Assembly (NCBI GenBank): GCA_009760855.2
Contig: WPIO01000129.1
Coordinates: forward strand, 908,001 to 972,000
Direction: 5' to 3'
Source: Cristatella mucedo
Taxonomy: Eukaryota; Bryozoa; Phylactolaemata; Cristatellidae
DNA length: 64,000 bases
In this document: piece after piece, positions 45,506 to 56,929 of the stretch
Layout: every line of letters begins with the position of its first letter
How positions within the stretch are numbered: the first letter of the stretch is position 1
Position numbers and translations under genes: made by a program
Notes under the pieces: model-generated
Databases searched by the model: none
What the model saw: the letters and a program-made list of their open reading frames with translations, nothing else
What the model was told of the DNA's origin: nothing

Positions 45506-45894
45506 GTATAGCATTATGCTATCTAATAGCACAGTGTCATGCAGGTTTCGCCACGTCAGCAATATGGCCAATAGCTAAAGCAGTTAGCAGTATTTTGCCA
45601 TTAATCTTGGCAGTGTGATGTCCTGCTAGAGTTGCAACAGTATTTTCAATTTTTTCTTTTATACGACTTTTTCTATCCTTGTTGCTCATCTCCTGGTCAA
45701 GTTTGCACTGCGTTTTATATTATGGACATGCTAGTAATTTGTCGGCAGGCTATATGCTGGTGCTTAGGGACACATCAACCCATTTCTATCTCAATTTCGA
45801 ACGAGGAGGTTGGCAATGTTGTGTTGTGTCCAATGTTGGCAATGTACAAATGAATCACTACGTGATATATCTATTTGATCGTGCATTTATTTAG

Positions 45895-45963
45895 TTGAAA
45901 ACGCTGGACCTCGGCTGCAACTCGCTGGACAGGCTTCCCGAAGACCTGTGGCGGCTCGCTCAA
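45895..45963 (+). CDS. LRR exon, single 23-residue repeat
   Basis: The acceptor is TGCATTTATTTAG and the donor GTATGT. It is 69 bp, phase 0, encoding LKTLDLGCNSLDRLPEDLWR then LAQ. The Trp at position 19 is present. It is GC-rich within an AT-rich intron. No start-codon exon for a separate gene was found between 39823 and here. Confidence 0.9.
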
Positions 45964-46075
45964 GTATGTCTGCACTGCTTCTTGTCTGGGTGGCTTGGTA
46001 CATTTGTGTTAGTTTTACACTCTGCAACGTGCTGCTCACCGACCGAAACGATTCGCTTACGCTCTTCTTTTTTAG

Positions 46076-46144
46076 CTGGAGTCCCTGATCATAAAAAATA
46101 ATTCATTCAAGCAACTGCCGACACGCTGGTGGAGGCAGCGTAAG
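46076..46144 (+). CDS. LRR exon, single 23-residue repeat
   Basis: The acceptor is CTTCTTTTTTAG and the donor GTCTGT. It is 69 bp, phase 0, encoding LESLIIKNNSFKQLPTRWWR then QRK. The preceding intron is 112 bp, the shortest clear one in this locus. Confidence 0.9.
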
Positions 46145-46343
46145 GTCTGTAGTGTGTCCTGGTCTTCTTTGACGCCACTTATTATGTTAGCAGCTTTGAT
46201 GTTTGCCATTTTTGCTGTTTTTTTTTACTGTTGAATCACACCAGTCTTTACTCATTCAGTTTCGGAAATAGCAGTTAATGGGAATTTCAGCAGATTTCTC
46301 GTTAAATCGTACCTGTAGCTGTTGCTGTGCAAACCTATTTCAG

Positions 46344-46412
46344 CTTATGAAGTTGGATGCCAGCAACAATTTTCTTTCGTCGTTACCAGGCGATATGTGG
46401 AGACTTCCCGAA
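46344..46412 (+). CDS. LRR exon, single 23-residue repeat
   Basis: The acceptor is AACCTATTTCAG and the donor GTAAGT (perfect). It is 69 bp, phase 0, encoding LMKLDASNNFLSSLPGDMWR then LPE. It is the third consecutive Trp-bearing repeat. Confidence 0.92.
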
Positions 46413-46804
46413 GTAAGTGTCTCGGGCAAATGTCTTAGGCTACTCTGCATAACTGTGGAACCATGCTAAGGAGCCAGCTTCATTAGCCTGGCACCGCTGT
46501 CTGGTTGGATGAGCGTATGTGGCATACATCTGCTCTTCCTGTCTCTTCTGCTCATATGCTCTTTCTGCCATCTCTCTTCTGCTCTTCCTGTCTCTTCTGC
46601 TGGTCCCCCAAGAGTCGAGTCAATACTTTGCACAGTCACTGGGCTTTTGCCTACAAAACTGTCGAACACGCTGTTTGCTAAATTTAGAAAGGAAGTGCAA
46701 TTTGTGCTTCCTTTCTAAAACACAAGTTTCGTAGCAGCTAGCATGCCGCGCCGTGCGTGTCTTGGCCAAAACTCAGCTGTAGGAGACGTCATTTCTTTGC
46801 TAAG

Positions 46805-46945
46805 CTCCAGACGCTCAATGTCAGCGGAAACTCTGCTCTTACCCAAGTGCACGTCCACCTAATTTTTCACGAACACATCCAAGAGCTGACAGTAGACATG
46901 CCCAGAAGTGAGGCGAGCGGTGGCGACTGCAGGATGATCATGACA
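46805..46945 (+). CDS. LRR exon, two repeats (24+23), degenerate
   Basis: The acceptor is CATTTCTTTGCTAAG (an AAG acceptor) and the donor GTAAGA. It is 141 bp, phase 0. The first repeat is LQTLNVSGNSALTQVHVHLI.., the second IQELTVDMPRSEASGGDC... The exon length and 24+23 split match the exon at 60766, but the second repeat has lost most consensus leucines. Confidence 0.8.
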
Positions 46946-47051
46946 GTAAGAAGTTTTCGTGCCCCTGCTGCCGCCGCTGCCGATGCCTCTTGTTACTGAG
47001 CTTGCTGCCTTTGATTTGCCATCGATGCATCGATTCCTTTGTTTCTCGCAG

Positions 47052-47150
47052 CTTGCTGAACTGAGGTGCTACAACCACGACTTCGTGTCGAATGCCGTTG
47101 CTGTGGAACGACGGAAGACGTGGCTCACCCTTAACCTCGTTACAAATCAG
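47052..47150 (+). CDS. LRR exon, degenerate repeat plus start of the next
   Basis: The acceptor is TTTGTTTCTCGCAG and the donor GTCAGT. It is 99 bp, phase 0, encoding LAELRCYNHDFVSNAVAVER, then RKTWLTLNLVTNQ. It reads as one 23-residue unit followed by the first 10 residues of another, so it breaks the one-repeat-per-exon rule. Confidence 0.75.
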
Positions 47151-47154
47151 GTCA

Positions 47155-47653
47155 GTTGTAACTCAAGGAGCAAATATATACAGTACATGTGCGCACACAT
47201 ACACGGCCACGGCTTTCTGACGTCGATGCGCGGTCATTGCAGTTCGTGCTTGTAAGAACCGTGTTCAGGAGTAACGAAAAAAGCAAGCATTCGACGTCCA
47301 GCAAACGTGCCATGGCTGGCCGCTCATACCGCTCAGCCGTGACCGTGACCCGGCTCACGTGACCTGACAGCCGGCTGAGCCGGAAACCTTTGCTGGCCGA
47401 GGCAGGTTCCCCAGAACTTTCCAGCAAATCGGTCCGACCAGAGCAGCTGTGCCCTGTTAAAATTTACGTTGAACAAGCACGTTTTAGTTATCTGTTTAGC
47501 TTAGGGTGTAGGATTTTGTGTTTAGTATTTAAGGGCTGTATGTTTTGGGGTTTTCGGTTTATGATTCGCTCGTTAGATTATATATTTTTTTGGTTTTGAT
47601 TTTTTGGGTTTAGAGTTTAGCTCTTAGTTCTTTAGCGTTTAGTATTTAGGTAT

Positions 47654-47714
<61 letters not shown>

Positions 47715-48037
47715 CAAGTCGAAAGATAACTTAAAAGTGTTTATTTAACGTAAATATAAAAATACGCAGGCGATCATGTTATACAGCCTGTTATGGGCAC
47801 TTCACCCGTCGCAGAACCTGAGATGAGTGTATGAACAAACGGCGCCGTATTATCACCTTTTCGGCTCCATGCGGAGTTCGGGCAGTGGTAGCTGCACCCC
47901 TTCGAGATTAGCTGACTGAGAAAAAGCTGACCTCTGACCCCTGACAGCGACTTCAGGGACTGAAAGGGACGAGTAGTTGGAAGCGACCAATGCCGTTTTG
48001 TTGACTTTGAAAGTGTTAGTTTTTTGGTCCGATTGTC
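47155..48037. other. Intron with TTTAG-rich, C-poor tract and (GA)n
   Basis: 47480-47655 is strikingly T/G-rich with recurrent TTTAG words (GTTTAGAGTTTAGC, GCGTTTAGTATTTAGG) and almost no C on this strand. A (GA)n run (47655-47711) follows. The rest is unremarkable. Confidence 0.6.
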
Positions 48038-48205
48038 GCCTGGCTAGCTTAGTCGGCAGAACCCGAGACTCGTCATCTCAGGGTCGTTGGTTCGAAGCCC
48101 TCGTTAGGTCGACACGTTTCGTCTGTCCAGCCGGTGAGCTTTTGTCCAGCCGGTGAGCTGGTGTGACTCTTGCCTCTGGTAGCAGAGGTCGTGGGCTCAC
48201 AAATA
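48038..48205 (+). mobile_element. tRNA-Lys-derived SINE or tRNA pseudogene
   Basis: GCCTGGCTAGCTTAGTCGGC then GAGACTCGTCATCTCAGGGT and GGTTCGAAGCCC follow the layout of eukaryotic tRNA-Lys(CTT) over 73 bases. However, the anticodon position reads CGT, the T-stem is mismatched and the acceptor stem is broken. A duplicated GTCCAGCCGGTGAGCT (about 48126 and 48142) follows, which suggests a SINE body. Confidence 0.6.
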
Positions 48206-48209
48206 GGGA

Positions 48210-49190
48210 ACCCGAGGGTCGGTCGCATCCCTTCTCTTTAGCTCTACGACATACTTTTTGGGCGTTTTTCTACATGTTTGTAAATCCAGATGATCGTTCA
48301 GCCAATGCTCTTTTGCTATGATATAGGGCTTACACGATGGGATAGCAGTTTCCTTTGCTAGTGCAGTACCTAGCCAATTTCGAGCAAGCTGTTTACCGCT
48401 TGCAGAGCAAATCGCAACTAGATCGCTAGCCGAGCATGCTCACCCTGATGGTTGACGAAATTAAAGCTCTCGATTCGGGTATATTGCCTGGGACCACGTG
48501 GCCAATGACCACGTGATACGACTCACACCGATCTGAACGTAGTCAGTGACTCAATCTGATTGTGGTGGCTGCTGGGTGTAGCTGCTCCTACTGAGAGGCA
48601 TGGGGGGGGGGGGCTCAGACGTCTGAGCCGCTGAGCAGGCTGAGCTACCTAAGTGTGGAGATTGAAGGAGCCAATGTGAGCAGAGCACTGTAGTCTCTCT
48701 TTCTCTCTCTTGGCACGAGCTGTGAAAGCTCTCACGGGTAGCTAACGTAGAACAATAAAAATCCGGGTGTCTGTTCAAGTTGCTCTCCCCTGATCGTACC
48801 TGTTCTTCTGCTTGCTGACATGCCATATCAGATTTCAGCCTCATTGCATTGACTGCCGACAGACTTATGTTTTTCAGTTTCCTCGCATGGCTCTGCTGTA
48901 GCAATCTTCTTTCGTACCGGCTGCCACTTACCACTGCTACCTGCGGCTTTACTGTAATTTCTCCAATCATTCTCTCGACTGATCCAGCTGTTGTTCATTT
49001 GCACCAGCTCCGGCTTTTGTTGCTGCAGTTCCATTCTATTTGTGTATGCAGACTTTACTAAAACGTCTTTTTTGTGATATTTAAGAGCAGTTTAAGAGCA
49101 CTTGCTATTGTAGCAGTGATAGCTGTAGCTATGAGAATTGCCTGCTAATGATAGCTTTGTCCTGTAGCTTTAGCAGTTTGCATACGCTTT
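48210..49190. other. Intron, no confident feature
   Basis: It has a G12 run (48602-48613), CTCTCT tract (48694-48708) and acceptor-like sites without LRR-coding sequence behind them. Confidence 0.5.
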
Positions 49191-49199
49191 CTGTTGTAG

Positions 49200-49304
49200 C
49201 TTGAGTTAAGCTTACACAACTGTGGATTGACTGAACTGGATAGCACTATTGTTGATGATATTTCCTCTCTTACCACGGTTTGTATGCGGAATTGGCTTGA
49301 GCCG
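49200..49304 (+). CDS. LRR exon ending at an in-frame TAG (or donor at 49277)
   Basis: The acceptor is TTTCTGTTGTAG, phase 0. It encodes LELSLHNCGLTELDSTIVDD, ISSLTT, then VCMRNWLEP and TAG (49305-49307). The same frame reopens immediately (HLLPEQIESSTKSDKQLPIL..) to a second stop at 49434-49436. Either a donor GTTTGT at 49278 ends a 78-bp exon, or the exon is terminal at the first stop, or the TAG is a disabling mutation in a longer terminal exon. The repeated LRR hydrophobic pattern across the TAG favours the last view. Confidence 0.6.
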
Positions 49305-49307
49305 TAG

Positions 49308-49436
49308 CATCTTCTGCCTGAGCAGATTGAGTCGAGTACTAAATCGGATAAACAGCTCCCTATTCTAGCCGAGGCTTGGCAAGCAGACGGGCCAGGTCTC
49401 GAGGTGGCAGAGGACCTCACCGTGTATCTGGATTAG
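49308..49436 (+). pseudogene. Continuation of LRR frame after an in-frame TAG
   Basis: It is 42 codons in the same frame as 49200-49304, starting HLLPEQIESS (an LRR-like LP..I) and ending EVAEDLTVYLD with TAG. It is GC-rich, acidic and coding-like compared with the AT-rich flanks. It might also be a separate terminal exon behind an acceptor at GAGCCGTAG or CCTGAGCAG, but the intron would then be only 30-48 bp. Confidence 0.4.
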
Positions 49437-50342
49437 GTGCCGTGACCCATGGTTATCCCTGTGCTTTGTTGTGACCCATATATTGTTCGGTGTTCGAACA
49501 TAAAGCTAGTCATATGCCGGCTGGGATCATGTTGGTCCACGATTAATCTGTGCTAAGTCATTTATTATATTGTTGGGATTTTCTTGTTATGCTCTGATGT
49601 GTTTCAAATACGATATTGATGGCTCAAGACTTCAGACTGCGATTTCCGAGCCGAGAATATAATAAAGATCGCTAGACCCGCCATGACTGAAACAAAATCG
49701 ATAGGTCGGTCGTTGTAATTCGTCGTTTTCGGTAAATGAAAATGTATGCAGTGCGTGCACTGTGGCTTCAATAAAAGTTTCAATGATAATCCTCTTCAGA
49801 AGACAGCTAAGTTTTGAGGAAATTTGGGTCATGGTCGCATGGCGCTGCTTCTGTAGCTGAAACCTGGCATCATCATAACGAAAGACGTTTATTTGTACCT
49901 TCTCCAGAACGTTGTAGTACCTAGTTCAATCAGCCTCTGAGGATGGTAATTTTCTTTTCCAAGTGGGCAATGAGCCTATGCACACTTGACTAAAAGCGTA
50001 TTCAGTATTTATCGGCTATACTACTGAATTTTGTTTAGGGTTGTTATGCTTACTGAGTGGCCTAGTCAATCTACACACCTGAATCTGAGTGTCTCTGGGT
50101 TGAAGTGGATAGAATAATAATGCATTTTTTTGCCTATTACAATGGTATAATTTCATTTTAGCACTACAAATTAATATGGTTATATTGAAATCTGCTTACA
50201 AATTTCGTAAGCTTATTTTACATAATGCACATGATTGCACCTGGTTGCAGTAACTTTTTTTGTACCAGAATTAGAACTTTGTAGGTTTGGCAAGCCATTT
50301 TAGGAGGCCTCTCTGAAGTTTGAGCTGAGTGTATAGATGTAG

Positions 50343-50466
<124 letters not shown>

Positions 50467-51033
50467 CCTTAACAGCAAATGTCAATATCTAGGCATAGAT
50501 TTTTTTTTAGGGTACCATAAAACTGTCTTATTAATATTATGTGCAGGTGCATATATCTACTTTTGTATATAGTAATAGACTCCTGCTGTAAGCCCACTCT
50601 CAGGAGGTAGCAATAGGTGGTTGTTATCATGAGTGGAATGACAGCTGGAGAGACCTGCACTGGCATGCTGGTACAATGACTTCTTTGTATTGCACTAATG
50701 CCAGCATGTGAGTGCAATATGTGTTTAAAGGGAGAACAATAGTAAGATCTGCACATCTTACACTCATGATATAAGCTCACCCCTTTCTGAAAAAACGTGT
50801 GCATTTATCCAAAGTGGGCCTTTTTCATGTGGGTCCTACTGTGCATACATTAATGCATACATACCTGTATATACATATCCACACACATGCACACATATGC
50901 ATGTTCGTGTGTGTGTTTGTGCATGTGTGTGTTGTGTGTGCCGGCACGTGTATGTGTTGTGTTGTGTGCGTGTGCGTGCACGTGCACGTGTGTTGCACGT
51001 GTGTGTGTGTGTGTGTGTTATATACCATTTTTT

Positions 51034-52171
51034 TACCGTGTGTAAGCCCTCCCAATGTATAAGCACCCCTATATTTGTGTACCATTTTTTTGGAAATATA
51101 ATTTTTATTTGATAACTGAATGATCTGAACAATATCATGACTCATAATAGTCACCCATGTCACTATCGCTATCCTCTACATTAGGAATGATGATGATACT
51201 CTCTCAATCTTCCTCATTCATATCACAGGCTTGTTGTTAACTTGAGAAACTTCTTGAAGTTTAGGGGTTTTCTTCATATTGTTGTGAAATTTTTTTCTGC
51301 CAATTCAGTTGGTGTTCTCATGGCCAAGCCTTGACGTTCAAGAAAATGGTAGCACCATTTCAAGTTCTTGTAAATTTCACAGCTTTTCTGTCCACAGCAA
51401 TCTTTTTGGCTTCCTACTGGATCCTCTTGGTTGACACTCCATTCACTGCCATTCCATTTTCTCTTTATTCAACTACTCAAGTTTTAATATCATTCTCCAC
51501 CTCTTGCCACTTTGCAGATTGTCCTCGATGTGCCTCTTTTGCCTTGGGCATTTTTCCGGAGCCTCTTTTTCCATCCTCAATCTTCTGATTGTTCTGCGAT
51601 CTGGTACAGGTCCAAACATTATCGCTGCTGTTTGATTGCCATTGTCTTTGCATACTGAATTACTTGTAACTTGAAGCCTTCAGAATAGGCTTTTCTTCTC
51701 TGATTTCCAGTTTTTTGGATTCCAACTTGATTCTGGTCATCGCTGCCTCCATTGTTGCTGCCGTCCACCGTCGTCACGGCCTTTGCCAATGTCGTGGCGG
51801 CTCTCGAAATGACGCCCGTCGTCGTGGTGGTGGCCACACCCGTCGTCGATTTGGCCGCGTCAGTCATGGTTTTGGCCGGATCCGTTGCGTCCGTCATCCG
51901 CGTCCTCCTCTGTGCAGTCATCGATCTCAATGACACCACCATCTTTGTCCTCTATTGTGAGGGCTTTCCGAATCCGTAAAATGTTGAATTTGTGTTGATA
52001 ATCAAACCTACCGAACACATTTTATCGACCAGTTAAGATTTGTTGGGTGGCATTCAAAGCAGGTACTTTGTTTAGCACAATTTTGAAGCAAAAAAGTAAC
52101 CTCCCAAGTATAAGCCCCCCTCTGTTATCTTACCCCAAATTTTGGAAAAAGGGAGGGGCTTATACACGGTA
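51034..52171 (-). mobile_element. pogo-like DNA transposon, decayed
   Basis: The ends are inverted repeats with TA outermost: TACCGTGTGTAAGCCCTCCC at 51034 and, reversed, TACCGTGTATAAGCCCCTCC from 52171. Secondary TATAAGC(A/C)CCC blocks lie inside each end. On the minus strand, RRKAYSEGFKLQVIQYAKTM (about 51700-51640) matches the N-terminal DNA-binding helix-turn-helix (BrkDBD-type) of pogo/Tigger transposases. A Thr/Ala-rich stretch precedes it, and the DDE part is unrecognisable. TA ends are the expected target site. Confidence 0.75.
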
Positions 52172-52179
52172 AAGTACGG

Positions 52180-53450
52180 GCATGTATTTGAGATATATAT
52201 ATATATATATATGCATGTCTAAATATAAACTTATATATATCTATGTGTACAGATAAATGTATTCTAGCACACTTATGTGCTTGGAGTATACTTAATAAGC
52301 CAGTCTATCTGCCGGAGAAAATGCAATGGTAGATGGAGCAATTCATTAGAGTTGAAGTTGTGTTGCAGTTGAGGAGGGTGATGTTTTTTTCGTTGGCATA
52401 ATCTATTGCCCCATATTTGTCGTGGTTCTGCAGTATCACACTATCAGCTTAACCTGAGGCTTACGTACGTCTTATACTCAGAATACTTGGCAATGATCGC
52501 AGACAAAATCCTAGCTGGCCCCGTGATATTGAAAACAGAACTTTTTTTGGCTGCCTTTGTGATCAGGGATTTGACCATACACTAAAGCAATAATACATAA
52601 GTGGGTTGAAATGATTAAAAAAAGATTCCAAAGGGCAGCTCAAGATGATGCAAAGCAAAGCTCTCTTAGGAAACAAAAAGTTTCTATGTGATATTCTTAA
52701 ATTGATGCTGAGCTGTCATTTTTTCCCCTGCTTGTGTTGTTTTTATCAATGTTTACAGTGCCGGCTCAGCCGTTAAGTGTATTTTCGGTAGTGCCGAGTC
52801 CCTATGCCAGCGCGCACAAGCACAAGCTCACACACACACGCACACACACATACACACACATATATGTCCATACATATATTGTGCAGGCTGATCAGTTGAC
52901 AAATTGTGCTGAAAAAGGATGGCACTTTGTGCATTGTCGTGAGCTCTGATGATCTTAGTGGACTGAGTGACTTGCAGCCAAATACTGCAATATGATTGGC
53001 GGAATGAATTGCTGCTTTCTGGAAGGGCCTGTGTCAGGGTGACTGCTATTCACTCCCCAGCAATCTATGTACAGCATTGACCAAGAAGGTAGGACCCTCA
53101 AAACACCGTTCAAACATTTTCTAGTTGACGAGTCCCCTACGAAACGACTGGACTTACGGCAATCTATTTACGTGGCTCATTGTATTCATGCTCACTCTAT
53201 GCTCTACTGGGGGATAAAGTCCTAGTTGGATTAGAAACATGTATTCCAACATCAATCCACCCCTTCCATGCAGATCATTTTCCCATCCCGAAGGGGCATT
53301 AGAATTGTAATCACGTGGCGCATGTATTTCTAACGATCGGCTTTGTGCAGCTCCTATTGCATTACCGGTGGTGGAACTAATACTAGGCATTTTGCACCTA
53401 TGGCAAAGCTGTTAAACAAAGATATTTACGATCTTGTTTACTTGCATTTA
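52180..53450. other. Intron, AT-rich, no confident feature
   Basis: (TA)n at 52194-52212 and a CA-rich tract at 52829-52860. No exon was recognised before 53454. Confidence 0.5.
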
Positions 53451-53453
53451 AAG

Positions 53454-53522
53454 CTGACTGCAATAGACCTAAGTGCCAACGACTTGGATAAGCTTCCAGC
53501 CAAGCTGTGGACTCGTCGTGAG
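53454..53522 (+). CDS. LRR exon, single 23-residue repeat
   Basis: The acceptor is TTGCATTTAAAG and the donor GTGAGT. It is 69 bp, phase 0, encoding LTAIDLSANDLDKLPAKLWT then RRE. It bears Trp at position 19, like the repeats at 25525 and 45895-46412. It follows the stop-containing exon, so it is either a third tandem gene or evidence that the TAG is skipped. Confidence 0.9.
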
Positions 53523-53769
53523 GTGAGTTCTAATTTGTTCTGTCGTGCTCTCTTTTCTGCCTGGCCCTTGCTATTGCCACGCAGGGGCTGTCAGTAGGAA
53601 ATGAGATTCGTTGAAGAACGCGAAATTTCATGTGCTTAGTGCTGCCAGCTAGTGAATATCGGAGTAAGTTTAAATTAAGGATACTTAGCACTGTCAGCTA
53701 ACTCTGTCTTTATTGTGGTAAGACTCCTTTCTACATACCTCTGGCACTAGAGTAGTGGATCTTGCCTTT

Positions 53770-55290
53770 AATAACAATAATAATAACAATAATGCACTTG
53801 ATAAAGCGCCCTCAGAGAACTCAATCTCTTTCTCGGCGCTTCACAATTGCTGCAAAGGGAAGCGCGATTGAACGGTGAGTAATATCATGCTTGATAAACA
53901 TGAATAACACGGTTAGGGGTGACATGCACAAGGTCAGCATGCAAATGTGGTTAGTGGCAGCATGCACAGTGTCAGCACGCATAAGCACATGAAGGAGTAA
54001 TCACAGGGACCCACTAAATGCTGTCCTAAATAGGTGTGTTTTTAAGCTCTTTTTAAATGTGGTCAAGTTAGGGAATGTTCTGACGCAAGTCGGGAGTAAG
54101 TTCCAGGCTCTGGGAGCATATGAGCTAAATGCACGGTCTCCAAAGGATTTGAGGTTTGTACGAGGTATTGGTAGACTGCTGGATTCCGAAAAGCGAGTGG
54201 TACCATACTTGGCCTGGTGGGGGAGAATATCGGAGAGATAGGTTGGAGCCATAGAATGAAGGGACCTAAAAGTGAGCGATAAAACCTTGAAGTCGATCTG
54301 TTGCTTGACTGGTAGCCAGTGCAGGTCGGCAAGAAGTGGTGTGATGTGGCAACTGCGACGTTCACGACAGACAAGCCTAGCTGCGGACTTTTGTACCATC
54401 TGTAATCGACTGATTGCACATGCCGGTAGGCCAGCAAAAGTGAGTTACAGAAGTCAAGATGGGATGTGACGAATGCATGGACCAACTTAGACGTGGTATG
54501 CTTATCTAAACAAGCCCGAATTTTAGCAATGTTACGTAGCTGCAAGTAGGTAGACGACTGTGGAGCTGATATGGTCGTCTAACGAGAGGTCACTTTGGAA
54601 TATGACACCTAGATTTTGAGCTGATTCAATGGGAGATATGCTGGCAGAGCCAATTTTGAGCCTCAGTCTTTCCAATTTCTGAATCACACTAGGTTTGCCC
54701 ATAACTAGTAAGTTAGTTTTATCATCGTTTAGTTTTAGAAAATTTGCTGCCATCCATGTGCGGATGTCATCAATGCATGCAGCAAGTGAGTTGAGAGAAT
54801 TTGAGGTGCTCGAAGGCTGGGAGGGATCAAAGCAAAGGTACAACTGAGTGTCATCTGCATAGAAGTGAAATCCTAGATTGTGCTTGGCAATCACATCAGC
54901 AAGAGGGAGAGTATAAACCGTGAAAAGAACCGGACCTAGAACGGAGCCCTGAACTACCCCATATTTCAGAGGTACCTCGGATGATCTTTGTCCGTTCACG
55001 TCAATACTCTGGAGTCTCCCACTGAGATAGGACCTGAACCATTGCAGAGCAGTGCCAGTGATGCCCAGGCGAGATGAGAGGCGCTCTAGAAGAACTTTGT
55101 GATCGATAGTATCAAAAGCTGCCGAAAGATCGAGCAAAACAAGTAGTGACTCTCTACCCATGTCTGCATTCCTAAGTAGGTCGTTGTATACCCTAAGCAA
55201 TGCTGACTCGGTGGAGTGATTAGCTCTAAAGCCAGACTGGAACTTACTAGCAAGGTTTGTAGTTTCAAGATACGAGTTCAGCTGTTCCGC
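53770..55290 (-). mobile_element. L2-like LINE, RT to 3' end
   Basis: The minus frame 55332-54532 (about 250 LINE codons) encodes [60 protein letters not shown] and [23 protein letters not shown] is changed to VQG in the conserved box. 54545-54001 carries the C-terminal part and the reversed tail ends with AATAATAATAAC at 53770. It is almost identical in arrangement to 29173-30996. Confidence 0.92.
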
Positions 55291-55395
55291 CTTTGAAAAC
55301 AAACCAAGGTCTGGGTTCGAGCCCTGAGGCAAATGTGAACCTCCTAGATAGAGATTTTCTCTTAGGGCGTTATGCTAATTTATTTATATATTCAA
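55291..55395 (+). mobile_element. SINE fragment (family ii)
   Basis: The B box GGGTTCGAGCCCTG is followed by AGATAGAGATTTTCTCTTAG and GGCGTTATGCTAATTTATT. It abuts the truncated 5' end of the LINE. Confidence 0.6.
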
Positions 55396-55799
55396 CTTGA
55401 TATCAACCGTGGGAGCCGTACTACGCATGTGGAAACACCCCCCCCCCTGTTGGCCGCTGCAATCAGGCATGCCCTGAGTGGTTGAGTGTGGGTGTTCAAG
55501 CAACTAGTGCAATTACCGGGATAGCTTGACAGAGGGGAAGTCCCTGGCGAGTGACAATATTTTGTCTTAAGTTTATAGTACTCAAAAAAATGTGCTTATA
55601 CAAATAAACAAACAAATGTGCTTGTATATGTGCTTGTATTTAGAGCAAATAAGTATCCACCCTGCTGACCAAAATGGCCACAGGATCCAAACAAGTCCTG
55701 TTTCTAATATTAAAAAGCTTATTGTAGCCTGCTGTTATAATGCGAACTATATTAAGCTTACTTAAAATGTTAGCAAAATTTAATACAACCATATTAATT

Positions 55800-56890
55800 T
55801 TTAGTGCCAAAAGGAAGTTACACTACAGCGATAACCTGTCTGAGCCGGTCTGGCAGAGGGCAAAATAAGCATTGCCACGTAATTTGGTCTATCATTTTCC
55901 AAACGTGCGGAAAAGTCGAGAAAGTGGTTCTTTAGATAATGTACGACCCACCTGCGCTCTGAACCTTCTATCTACTTCACCCCAGAGACAATCGATGTGA
56001 GTCAGATCTGAAGATTGACTTGGCTACTCCTTTAGGGTAATGGCCCTAAACTAAATCCAACATATGTAGTGGAAAAAGCATTGAACACTCTTTTATGTTT
56101 AGGCTCGCTGTCCTGTTTGAAATGAAAATTATCTTCACGATGGCTCATTGCACTAGGTACCACTACTCTTTGAAGTCGTTCTAACTAAACGTCTTGTGTC
56201 AGGATGCCAGCCACGTGCTTCAGATACAGCAGCCCCAGACCATGACCTCTTTGCTGTCAAATTTTGTCTTTGAACGTCTGTCTACAGAAGGTAGTTATCA
56301 TTGAAACCTTCATCGGAGCAATGACACGCGTAGTGCATACATTTTCAGTTACCAAATATGGCGAATCAACTGACGTCGCTCCATTCGATTTATTTTGTGC
56401 CAGTCTTCGTGGCCCCAATGTGCTCACTTGAAATGAGCCACTTTATGCTTGACGTTTAGAAGCAGCTTCTTTTTTCCGTTGCGAGCAAACATTTTCCTGT
56501 TCCTTTAGTCGACACCTGATCGTATCCCTACCGACTATCTTGCCAGCAGCAGCCTGCAGGGTTTGAGCATGAATCCTTGCAGGCGTGAAATGATGCCTAA
56601 AGATTCACTCTTTATCAGTCCGTCTTAGCGGTCATTGTGGTATACAGGCGGCCAAGTTTCTTTGCGTTATAGATGACTAATGTAGCTATCTTCTTCAGAT
56701 TGTAGCTCACCGAAGTCTCACTAACTTTTGCAGACGACTTTGGCCTTCCTTAAAAGCAGTTAGCCAGATTGTCGTTCTGCTTGGCGATAGCCACAAGGCT
56801 AGGAAATAAGCATTTTGGGTGTGCTGTTGTTTTCTTACTATTGCGCATGTCCAAGTACCTCCAATAGCAGACAATGCAGTCTTTTTCAAG
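55800..56890 (-). pseudogene. Tc1-like transposase fossil
   Basis: Minus-strand pieces in order: GRPKSSAKVSE-like start (56750-56710), GRDTIRCRLKEQ (about 56540), MVWG-like GHGLGLL region (about 56250), FKQDSEPKHKR (56110-56080, the second-Asp region), SSQVNLQI..CLWGEVDRRFRA (56025-55955). These follow the Tc1/mariner order, with many stops and shifts. Terminal repeats could not be fixed. Confidence 0.7.
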
Positions 56891-56929
56891 GCTCTGTAAA
56901 ATGGGATCATTTGCCATTTTTAATTTGAA

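Noticed and set aside
48038-48110. Functional tRNA gene
   Set aside because: The sequence follows tRNA-Lys but acceptor and T stems are broken and the anticodon position is wrong for Lys, so it is a pseudogene or SINE head.
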